The position numbers were made by a program, and so were the translations under genes. A stretch of DNA of 64,000 bases from Kordia sp. TARA_039_SRF (GTDB lineage: Bacteria; Bacteroidota; Bacteroidia; Flavobacteriales; Flavobacteriaceae). Of this stretch, positions 35,274-43,081 are shown in pieces. The stretch lies in contig SMNH02000014.1 in the NCBI GenBank assembly GCA_006383075.2, positions 43,944 to 107,943 of the forward strand, in the 5' to 3' direction. Under the pieces are notes generated by a model, which ran no database searches, was not told the DNA's origin, and saw only the letters and a list, made by a program, of their open reading frames with translations. Numbering within the stretch: position 1 is the stretch's first letter; the number at the start of each line of letters is the position of its first letter.

Positions 35274-35296
35274 TTTTCTGAACGAAAGTCAGAAAA
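35274..35296 (+). promoter_or_regulatory. Hairpin between nrdB and nrdA
   Basis: TTTTCTGA-ACGAAAG-TCAGAAAA is a perfect 8-bp stem ending 21 bases before the nrdA ATG. It could be an RNA-processing site or attenuator that sets the ratio of the two subunits; no T-run follows, so it is not a standard terminator. Confidence 0.4.
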
Positions 35297-35317
35297 AATA
35301 AAAAAACAGATGAGCGT

Positions 35318-37756
35318 ATGTTTGTAGTAAAAAGAGACGGAAGAAAAGAGCCAATGATGTTCGACAAAATCACCGCGCGAGTGAGAAAGTTGTGCTATGG
35401 CTTAAACGATTTGGTAGATCCTGTAAAGGTGGCTATGCGTGTAATTGAAGGATTGTACGATGGTGTAACTACCTCAGAACTTGATAACTTGGCAGCAGAA
35501 ATTGCCGCCACGATGACCACAACGCATCCCGATTATGCACGATTGGCAGCGCGTATTTCTGTATCTAACTTACACAAAAACACAAAAAAGTCGTTTTCTG
35601 AAACCATGACGGATTTGTACGAATACATCAATCCGAGAACTGGGAAAAAAGCACCATTACTTTCGGATGAAGTGTATAAAGTCATTATGGATAATGCTGA
35701 TCGTTTGGATTCTACTATTATCTATAACCGCGATTTTGGATACGATTACTTCGGGTTTAAAACCTTAGAACGCTCATATTTATTAAAACTTAATGGTAAA
35801 ATTGTGGAACGTCCACAACACATGTTGATGCGTGTTTCTGTTGGAATTCACTTAGACGACCTAGATGCAGCGATTGAAACGTATGAATTGATGTCTAAAA
35901 AATTCTTTACGCACGCTACGCCAACATTGTTCAACTCTGGAACGCCAAAACCACAAATGTCATCTTGTTTCCTACTAGCAATGCAAGACGATAGTATTGA
36001 CGGAATTTACGATACGCTCAAACAAACCGCAAAAATTTCGCAATCGGCTGGTGGAATTGGGTTGTCTATTCACAATGTGCGTGCAACAGGTTCATATATT
36101 GCAGGAACGAACGGAACGAGTAACGGAATTGTACCAATGTTGCGTGTATACAACGATACGGCACGTTACGTAGATCAAGGTGGTGGAAAACGTAAAGGTT
36201 CGTTTGCGATTTATGTAGAACCTTGGCATGCGGATATTTTTGACTTTTTAGATTTAAAGAAAAATCACGGAAAGGAAGAAATGCGTGCGCGTGATTTATT
36301 CTACGCGATGTGGATTCCAGATTTATTCATGAAAAGAGTAGAAGAAGATGGTGCATGGACGTTGATGTGTCCAAACGAATGTCCAAACCTATTCAACGTA
36401 CACAGTGATGAGTTTGAAGCATTGTACTTAAAATACGAATCGGAAGGAAAAGGAAGAAAAACTATCAAAGCGCGTGAATTGTGGGAGAAAATCCTAGAAT
36501 CTCAAATTGAGACAGGAACACCATACATGTTGTACAAAGATGCAGCAAACCGTAAATCGAATCAAAAGAACTTGGGAACGATTCGTTCATCGAATTTGTG
36601 TACCGAAATCATGGAGTACACTTCTCCAGATGAGGTTGCAGTATGTAATTTGGCATCTATTGCGTTGCCAATGTTTATTAAAGGAAACGAATTTGATCAC
36701 AAAGAATTATTCCGTGTAACAAAACGCGTAACGAAAAACTTAAATAGGGTAATCGACAGAAACTATTATCCTGTAAAAGAAGCAGAAAATTCTAACTTCC
36801 GTCACCGTCCAATCGGATTGGGAGTGCAAGGTTTGGCAGATACGTTTATCAAATTGCGCATGCCTTTTACGTCGGATGAAGCGAAAAAGTTGAATCAAGA
36901 AATTTTTGAAACCTTATATTTTGCAGCAGTTACGGCTTCTATGGAAATGGCAAAAGCAGAAGGGCCATACCAAACTTATGAAGGTTCGCCAATGTCCAAA
37001 GGAGAATTCCAACACAATTTATGGGGCATTAAAGATGAAGAACTCAGCGGACGTTGGGACTGGGCAAAATTGCGCAAGCAAGTGTTGAAAAATGGTGTGC
37101 GTAACTCATTATTAGTAGCGCCAATGCCAACAGCTTCTACCTCGCAAATTTTAGGAAACAACGAATGTTTTGAGCCATATACTTCTAACATTTATACAAG
37201 ACGTGTATTGTCTGGAGAATTCATCGTGGTAAACAAGCATTTGCTAGAAGATTTGGTAAACTTAGGATTATGGACCGAAGATTTAAAGCAAGAATTGATG
37301 CGTGCGAATGGTTCTATTCAACACATTGATGAAATTCCGCAAGACATTAAAGACTTGTACAAAACAGTGTGGGAATTGAGTATGAAAGACATCATCGACA
37401 TGTCGCGCCACAGAGGATATTTCATTGACCAATCGCAGTCGTTGAACTTATTTATGGAAGGTGCAACCATGGCAAAATTGACCTCAATGCATTTTTACGC
37501 ATGGAAATCTGGATTAAAAACTGGAATGTATTACTTGCGTACGAAATCGGCAGTAGACGCGATTAAGTTTACGGTGAAAAAAGAAGTGAAAAAAGCACCC
37601 GTAGCGGCAGAAGCAGCAACGGCTATTTCAGTAGAAACTACAGCAGCAAAACCTACACCAATCGCAGTAGAACCGTTGACTCCAGAAGAAATGAAAGAAT
37701 TAATTGCACGCTCAAAAGGCAATCAAGACGACGATTGCTTGATGTGTGGTTCATAA
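35318..37756 (+). CDS. nrdA: Ribonucleoside-diphosphate reductase, large subunit
   Basis: The catalytic R1 subunit, 812 residues. Residues 1-~95 are an ATP cone ([18 protein letters not shown]), giving allosteric activity control. Active-site cysteines: MSSCFLL near 217, and [10 protein letters not shown] near 427-435 (Asn, Cys, Glu triad); EVAVCNLAS holds the second redox cysteine near 444. The C-terminal tail CLMCGS carries the CxxC pair that is re-reduced by thioredoxin or glutaredoxin. Between catalytic core and tail is an Ala/Pro/Thr-rich linker (about 760-795). It is downstream of nrdB with a family A terminator after it. Class Ia assignment is firm. Confidence 0.97.
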   Translation: MFVVKRDGRKEPMMFDKITARVRKLCYGLNDLVDPVKVAMRVIEGLYDGVTTSELDNLAAEIAATMTTTHPDYARLAARISVSNLHKNTKKSFSETMTDLYEYINPRTGKKAPLLSDEVYKVIMDNADRLDSTIIYNRDFGYDYFGFKTLERSYLLKLNGKIVERPQHMLMRVSVGIHLDDLDAAIETYELMSKKFFTHATPTLFNSGTPKPQMSSCFLLAMQDDSIDGIYDTLKQTAKISQSAGGIGLSIHNVRATGSYIAGTNGTSNGIVPMLRVYNDTARYVDQGGGKRKGSFAIYVEPWHADIFDFLDLKKNHGKEEMRARDLFYAMWIPDLFMKRVEEDGAWTLMCPNECPNLFNVHSDEFEALYLKYESEGKGRKTIKARELWEKILESQIETGTPYMLYKDAANRKSNQKNLGTIRSSNLCTEIMEYTSPDEVAVCNLASIALPMFIKGNEFDHKELFRVTKRVTKNLNRVIDRNYYPVKEAENSNFRHRPIGLGVQGLADTFIKLRMPFTSDEAKKLNQEIFETLYFAAVTASMEMAKAEGPYQTYEGSPMSKGEFQHNLWGIKDEELSGRWDWAKLRKQVLKNGVRNSLLVAPMPTASTSQILGNNECFEPYTSNIYTRRVLSGEFIVVNKHLLEDLVNLGLWTEDLKQELMRANGSIQHIDEIPQDIKDLYKTVWELSMKDIIDMSRHRGYFIDQSQSLNLFMEGATMAKLTSMHFYAWKSGLKTGMYYLRTKSAVDAIKFTVKKEVKKAPVAAEAATAISVETTAAKPTPIAVEPLTPEEMKELIARSKGNQDDDCLMCGS

Positions 37757-37790
37757 CTAGTTAACGTTAAAGGACAACTATAGTTTCAAA

Positions 37791-37825
37791 GCTGGTACGA
37801 GTTATAAATTCGTGCCAGCTTTTTG
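37791..37825 (+). terminator. Rho-independent terminator of nrdA, family A copy 3
   Basis: GCTGGTACGAGTT and AATTCGTGCCAGC form a 13-bp stem with two G-T pairs around TAT, followed by TTTTTG. It starts 35 bases after the nrdA stop and belongs to the same palindrome family as 3648-3676 and 5329-5357. Confidence 0.75.
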
Positions 37826-37856
37826 TTTTTTTATCATATTTTGAGAATCAAATAAC

Positions 37857-38261
37857 AATGGATTCCTGCCTTCATTTCGGCGTAGCTCAATGCAAGTACA
37901 GGAATGACAAGGTAATAGCGCAGCGGTCTAACAATCTAACAGCAAAGCCTTTCCTGTTAGCTCAATACAAGTGCAGGAATGACAGTTCAAAGTGCTACTA
38001 TCAACAATCAAAAATCTGCAATCAACAATCATCAATCGAATGGATTCCTCCTTCATTTCGGCGTAGCTCAATGTAAGAGCAGAAACGACAATGAGAAAGC
38101 GTAACTATCTAAGAAAGTATAAAAGGTCTAACAATCTAACAGTAAAGAATTTCCAGTTACATCAACACTGAGCAAAGCGAAGCAAAATAGTCTAAGAGAT
38201 TCCCGCCTACGCGGGAACAAGTCTAACAGCGAAGCGGTCTAGAATCTAGTAGCGCAGCGGT
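37857..38261. repeat. Cluster of dispersed repeats, family B copies 2-4, no gene
   Basis: This gap of about 400 bases holds three relatives of the 48-base family B element: 37860-37910, 37951-37985 (shorter) and 38041-38091, sharing GATTCCTG-C-TTCATTTCG and GTAGCTCAAT. Around them are repeated short words such as TCTAACAATCTAACAG and GCGCAGCGGTCTA, and a perfect hairpin TTCCCGC-CTAC-GCGGGAA at 38200-38217. A 72-residue frame across it is judged non-coding because it consists only of these repeats. Confidence 0.65.
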
Positions 38262-38969
38262 CTAATCAAGAAGCATGTCCGTTCCCAAATAGCCATTATC
38301 TTTATTATAATACCACGCACGATTTTTTGGCATTTTAATTCCGTTGATAATCATTTCATCGGTCAACAAAATATATTCTCCATCGTTTTTAGATTCGTCT
38401 TTAAAGAATTGATACACTTCCATAGCGTAGGTTTTCGGATTGAAATAAAAGTACCACGTGTCTTTTCCGATGCTTTCGTTGTATGTAACTTTTAGAACTA
38501 AATATTCCTTGCCCTTAAAGGTTTTTCGCTGCACTTTTGGGTGAATAATAGTGCCGTCATCCTTTAATTTCATTGGCAAACCGTACAAATAGGTATAATA
38601 ATTCTTGTATAAATAGGCGCGTTCACAGCTAAGATTGTTCTCTTTTTTGACTTTTTCTGAAGGATTGGAATTTCCGTTAAAAGTAATCGCGCAACTGTCT
38701 TTTACAACCGTATATTCGGTAGTTTTCTCGCCGCGTGTGGCTTTTACAGAAAAATATTCGTTTGGCAAATTGATATGAATAGTACTCACACGATCAGGAT
38801 TTTTCGGTGTTTTCATGGTGACGTGTAAAGTGTCGTTGAACGTTTCCCAATTGCCATTCGGGTCGTGATAGTTGATAGCTTTTTCAAGAAGTGCTTCTCC
38901 AGATAGTTCCTGTGCAAAAGTAATCGTAGCAATTACCAAAAAAATAGAAGTAATAACAGATTTTAGCAT
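38262..38969 (-). CDS. DUF6503-like exported protein
   Basis: A 235-residue secreted protein. The start at 38969 gives a proper signal peptide (LKSVITSIFLVIATITFAQ); the longer frame to 39017 adds 16 hydrophilic residues and was rejected. Mature sequence begins ELSGEALLEKAINYHDPNGNW, with later HINLPNEYFSVKATRGEKTTEY, then KNYYTYLYGLPMKLKDDGT and WYFYFNPKTYAMEVYQFF. This matches the DUF6503 type of flavobacterial proteins, which resemble the LolA/outer-membrane lipoprotein sorting fold. It ends with LGTDMLLD. Likely periplasmic or lipid-binding; function unknown. Confidence 0.82.
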   Translation of the reverse strand: MLKSVITSIFLVIATITFAQELSGEALLEKAINYHDPNGNWETFNDTLHVTMKTPKNPDRVSTIHINLPNEYFSVKATRGEKTTEYTVVKDSCAITFNGNSNPSEKVKKENNLSCERAYLYKNYYTYLYGLPMKLKDDGTIIHPKVQRKTFKGKEYLVLKVTYNESIGKDTWYFYFNPKTYAMEVYQFFKDESKNDGEYILLTDEMIINGIKMPKNRAWYYNKDNGYLGTDMLLD

Positions 38970-39131
38970 GTGTGCAGTATTTGATTGCTCTAAGATAGTA
39001 TTTTCATCGCAAAGCATAAGATTCCCAAAAAGAATATAAAAACTCTAAAAAAGTCTAATAATCTAACATTCAACAGCAAAGCAATTAAAAACAATTGCTA
39101 CATTTTCAAATTGAAAAATTGTTACATTAAA

Positions 39132-41462
39132 TTACTCTTCTTGGTCAGTCTTATCTTTAATTGTAGCTGGCTCTACCGAACTATCGTGCTCTTTGTAGTA
39201 TACTTCTAGCAAATCCATCGTGGCATTCAGTAAATCTTTGGTTTCTAGCAACAAACTAAAATACAAAGTTGTATTCTTCGGACTGGATTCTTCGGTGCGT
39301 GTACGTTCCACCTGCGTTTGAATTTTTTGTTGTACCAGTTCAAAAATGCCATCTCTGCTTATCAAAACACCTTCAATATCTTCAAACGAGCGCGTATCAA
39401 AAGCTTCTTTCGTTTTATTGAACAATATTTCCATAGCTTCATCAACCTGTTTCAATTCTTTAATTTGATTGAATTTTAGCTTCTTATGGTTGTTATTGAC
39501 GTGTTTTAAACTTGCTTTCGAAATATATTCTAGCGACTGCGTAATATCTTGCAAATAGCCTAAAATATTGATGTAAAAATTACTCGCGCCAACGCTGCTA
39601 GCTTCGTCTAAATTTTTGATAAAGAAGAAAATATTATCGCGCAATTCATCAATTTCATCAGAAAGTTTGGAAATATTTTTACGGTTTTTCTTCAGCATGT
39701 TCAAATCTTGTTTCGCCAAACCGTTAATGGCGTTTGTATAAATTCGATTTCCTCTTTTCAATACATTTCCAATGGTGTCTGCACTTTCGTGAATTACACC
39801 TTGCACCGAACTACTTTCGGCTTTCTTCAAACTATCTTCAACCTTTGCTTCTTTTGCTTTTTTATTGTGAATAATGTAGTTTCTGATGAGTAAAAACGCT
39901 GCCAAACTCAACAACAACGCTAACATGATTTGAAGGTGAATGTTCAATAAGAACGCAATCAATCCTGCCGCTAAAAAGGCAACAATTGCCGTGAAAAACC
40001 ATCCGCCAATCACATTTAATACTCCCGCAACTCTGTACACTGCACTTTCTGCGCCCCAAGCTCTATCTGCTAACGATGTTCCCATTGCTACCATAAATGT
40101 TACGTACGTAGTAGATAATGGCAATTTCATAGAAGTTGCAATAGAAATCAACACACTGGCAACCATTAAGTTTACAGCGGCACGTACCATGTCGAATGCA
40201 GGAATATCTTTTTTGTTTTTATAACTTTTTACAGGTGGCGCGGCAAATTGCTTGTCTATTTTTCTTTTCCAAGAATCAGGAACAATAGTAGCAACACCTT
40301 GCGATACACCAATAGAAGCACGAACGAAGCCGCGAGACAATGAATTTGGTCTAAAACGTTCTTTTGTCTGCTCTTGACTAGACAAATCAATAGACGTCTT
40401 TACCACAGCTTTTGCTTTGCTCGAAAACCAAAGCGTAATTACCATAATAAACCCTGCAATGACTAAGAAAATGGTAGGTGTTTCTACAGTTTTTCCTAAA
40501 AAGCCCATTTCAAACTCCTGAGCAGCAGCCATGATATCTCCGCCAGCAAAACCGCTTGCCATAAACTTTTCAAACGCTTGCCAACCAGCAATTGGTACAC
40601 CAATAAAGTTCACCAAATCATTTCCAGCGAAAGCGAGTGCCAAGGCAAATGTTCCTATAACAATAATAAGTTTATAAATATTTACTTTTAGAAACGACAT
40701 TACTACATAGGATATCAATGACCAAACCACAAAACTGATGGCCACAATTTGTAGTACATATACTTCTAAAAACTCTTTCAGCGTTAAAGCAGATTCGGCA
40801 TCTACAATTTTATTAGCATACGAAGTTCCTTTAATTCCTTTTACAAAAATAAAATAGGTAATGGCTGTCAAGGCAAATCCGCCAAACAATGCGCCAATCC
40901 AACTCGCTTTTTCATTAAAATTATAAGACAATAACAATCGGGAAAACCATTGTACAATGGCACCAATACTAAACGCAATGACGACGGACAATAAGATTCC
41001 TATAATAATTTCAGTTGCTTTGGAAGTATTGATATATTCGATAAGCGTGTCGTATCCGTCACCTTTTTTACTAATGGTAATCAACGCCATGGCTACAGCA
41101 GCTCCTAACAACTCAAACACAATAGAAACCGTAGTAGAGGTAGGCATTCCGAGCGTATTAAAAAAGTCAAGCAGCAAAATATCCGTAATCATTACTGCCA
41201 TGAAAATGATCATGATTTCATGAAAATGAAACTGTTCGGGTGTAAAAATTCCTTTTCGGGCGACTTCCATCAAACCACTTGAAAAAATTGCACCAATAGT
41301 AACACCAACACTGGCAACAATCATAATCGTTTTAAAAGAAATGGCTTTTGAACCAATAGCAGAATTTAGGAAGTTTACCGCGTCATTACTAACTCCAACG
41401 ACCAAATCGGCAATCGCCAAAATAGTCAATGCAATGATCATCAGTAAGTAAATATTGTCCAT
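39132..41462 (-). CDS. Inorganic phosphate transporter (PiT) with C-terminal PhoU-like domain
   Basis: A 776-residue membrane protein. Residues ~1-540 are the PiT/PHO4 transporter in two halves: GVSNDAVNFLNSAIGSKAI near residues 23-41, GMPTSTTVSIVFELLG near 105-120, GNDLVNFIGVPIAGWQAF near 281-298 and LPLSTTYVTFMVAMGTSLADR near 443-463. Residues ~560-765 form a helical, charged cytoplasmic domain that resembles DUF47/PhoU-like proteins (LKKNRKNISKLSDEIDELRDN), usually made as a separate partner. Fusion suggests a built-in regulator of phosphate uptake. It is a single-gene unit. The exact helix count was not established. Confidence 0.92.
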   Translation of the reverse strand: MDNIYLLMIIALTILAIADLVVGVSNDAVNFLNSAIGSKAISFKTIMIVASVGVTIGAIFSSGLMEVARKGIFTPEQFHFHEIMIIFMAVMITDILLLDFFNTLGMPTSTTVSIVFELLGAAVAMALITISKKGDGYDTLIEYINTSKATEIIIGILLSVVIAFSIGAIVQWFSRLLLSYNFNEKASWIGALFGGFALTAITYFIFVKGIKGTSYANKIVDAESALTLKEFLEVYVLQIVAISFVVWSLISYVVMSFLKVNIYKLIIVIGTFALALAFAGNDLVNFIGVPIAGWQAFEKFMASGFAGGDIMAAAQEFEMGFLGKTVETPTIFLVIAGFIMVITLWFSSKAKAVVKTSIDLSSQEQTKERFRPNSLSRGFVRASIGVSQGVATIVPDSWKRKIDKQFAAPPVKSYKNKKDIPAFDMVRAAVNLMVASVLISIATSMKLPLSTTYVTFMVAMGTSLADRAWGAESAVYRVAGVLNVIGGWFFTAIVAFLAAGLIAFLLNIHLQIMLALLLSLAAFLLIRNYIIHNKKAKEAKVEDSLKKAESSSVQGVIHESADTIGNVLKRGNRIYTNAINGLAKQDLNMLKKNRKNISKLSDEIDELRDNIFFFIKNLDEASSVGASNFYINILGYLQDITQSLEYISKASLKHVNNNHKKLKFNQIKELKQVDEAMEILFNKTKEAFDTRSFEDIEGVLISRDGIFELVQQKIQTQVERTRTEESSPKNTTLYFSLLLETKDLLNATMDLLEVYYKEHDSSVEPATIKDKTDQEE

Positions 41463-41698
41463 ACGAGGATTTTAAAAAAAATAATTTACAAATATCAATA
41501 GTGTTGTCAAATGTAATGTTACCATAAGGTTATATCTTAGTGTATCCTACGACGTTTCTAAAGATACTAAATAACTGAAAAACTATAGAAATATCACTCA
41601 ATTTTACAGAATTGTGTGTATTCTAGGCTTAGAATGCTAAGGTATTGGTATTTCAAGTTTTTATGTGCTATATTGCACGTAAAAATGCTATCTTTCTA

Positions 41699-43042
41699 AT
41701 GAATTGGGAACAACTACTCTCTCTAAAACGTCATGGAGATACCCACAAACGATTGCGCAAAGAGCAAGACGAAACCCGATTGGGTTTTGAAGTAGATTAC
41801 GATCGGGTGATATTTTCATCCGCGTTTCGCAGTTTGCAAGACAAAACGCAAGTCGTTCCGCTATCCAAAACTGATTTTGTACACACGCGACTCACACATA
41901 GTTTGGAAGTCTCTGTCGTAGGACGAAGTTTGGGAAGAAAAGTTGGAATCAAGCTTTTAGAAAAATATCCACACTTACAAGAAGTACACGGGTTTCAATT
42001 CAACGATTTTGGTGCCATTGTTGCCGCTGCAGCGTTGGCGCACGATATTGGAAATCCGCCGTTTGGACACTCAGGCGAACGCGCTATTGGTGAATATTTT
42101 AAAATAGGAAATGGTACGCAGTTTCAATCAAAATTAACGGCAAAGGAATATCAAGACTTATGCGATTTTGAAGGAAATGCAAACGGATTTAAAATTTTAA
42201 CCGAAAACCGAAAAGGTGTCGACGGAAGTTTGCGATTGAGCTATGCAACCTTAGGTGCTTTTATGAAATATCCGAAGCAATCATTGCCAAAAAAACCAAC
42301 GAAGCATATTGCCGATAAAAAATACGGAATCTTTCAATCGCAAAAAGAAGCATTTACCGATGTTGCGAACGAATTAGGCTTGCTACGACAAGGCGAAGGC
42401 GATGACATTCGCTATGCCAGACATCCATTGACGTTTTTGGTAGAAGCTGCTGATGATATTTGTTACACGATTATTGACTTTGAAGATGGAATCAATCTTG
42501 GCTTAATTCAAGAAGAAAAAGCACTAGAATACTTGATTAATTTGGTGCGCGATACCATTCAAAAAGAAAAATATAGCGCCTTACAACATCGTGAAGATAG
42601 GTTGAGTTACTTGCGCGCTTTATCTATCAATACACTCATTGAAGATGCGGTACGAATTTTTTTAGAAAACGAAGAAGCAATCCGCGCAGGCGAATTTTCC
42701 GTAGGTATTATGGAGAAGAGCAAGTACAAAGCGCAAATTGAAGACATTATTAAAATCAGTTTCGAAAAAATTTACAAAAGCGAAGAAGTCATTGAAAAAG
42801 AGATTACAGGATACCACGTATTGCAACATTTGCTAAATACCTTTATTTCTGCGGTGGAAAATCATCACAATGGCACGCTTTCAAGTTATGATAAATTGAT
42901 TTTGAAAGTTTTACCTGAAACGGTAGACTATAAAACAAATCATTTATACCATCGTCTGATGCATGTAACGAATTATATTTCCAGACTATCCGACAGTCAG
43001 GCAGTATTACTATTCAACAAGCTCACAGCCAAAACGGTATAA
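41699..43042 (+). CDS. dgt: Deoxyguanosinetriphosphate triphosphohydrolase
   Basis: A 447-residue HD-superfamily enzyme that hydrolyses dGTP (and possibly other dNTPs) to nucleoside and triphosphate. The start ATG at 41699 gives MNWEQLLSLKRHGDTHKR; an upstream TTG-initiated extension to 41645 lacks similarity and was dropped. Metal-site motifs: TRLTHSLEVSVVGRSL with His67, ALAHDIGNPPFGHSGERAI with His115-Asp116, and AADDICYTIIDFEDGI with the late Asp. FRSLQDKTQVVPL matches the family. The BNR T9SS gene follows after 39 bases. An imperfect -7 box TATCTTTC lies only 2 bases before the ATG. Intergenic 41463-41698 has no other feature except a palindrome at 41620-41635. Confidence 0.95.
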   Translation: MNWEQLLSLKRHGDTHKRLRKEQDETRLGFEVDYDRVIFSSAFRSLQDKTQVVPLSKTDFVHTRLTHSLEVSVVGRSLGRKVGIKLLEKYPHLQEVHGFQFNDFGAIVAAAALAHDIGNPPFGHSGERAIGEYFKIGNGTQFQSKLTAKEYQDLCDFEGNANGFKILTENRKGVDGSLRLSYATLGAFMKYPKQSLPKKPTKHIADKKYGIFQSQKEAFTDVANELGLLRQGEGDDIRYARHPLTFLVEAADDICYTIIDFEDGINLGLIQEEKALEYLINLVRDTIQKEKYSALQHREDRLSYLRALSINTLIEDAVRIFLENEEAIRAGEFSVGIMEKSKYKAQIEDIIKISFEKIYKSEEVIEKEITGYHVLQHLLNTFISAVENHHNGTLSSYDKLILKVLPETVDYKTNHLYHRLMHVTNYISRLSDSQAVLLFNKLTAKTV

Positions 43043-43081
43043 ATCAAAATATTAGCCTCTTAACCCTTTTATATAAAAAAA

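Noticed and set aside
37858..38076. 72-residue frame after nrdA
   Set aside because: Made of family B repeats with no domain, no sensible start and no conservation evidence.
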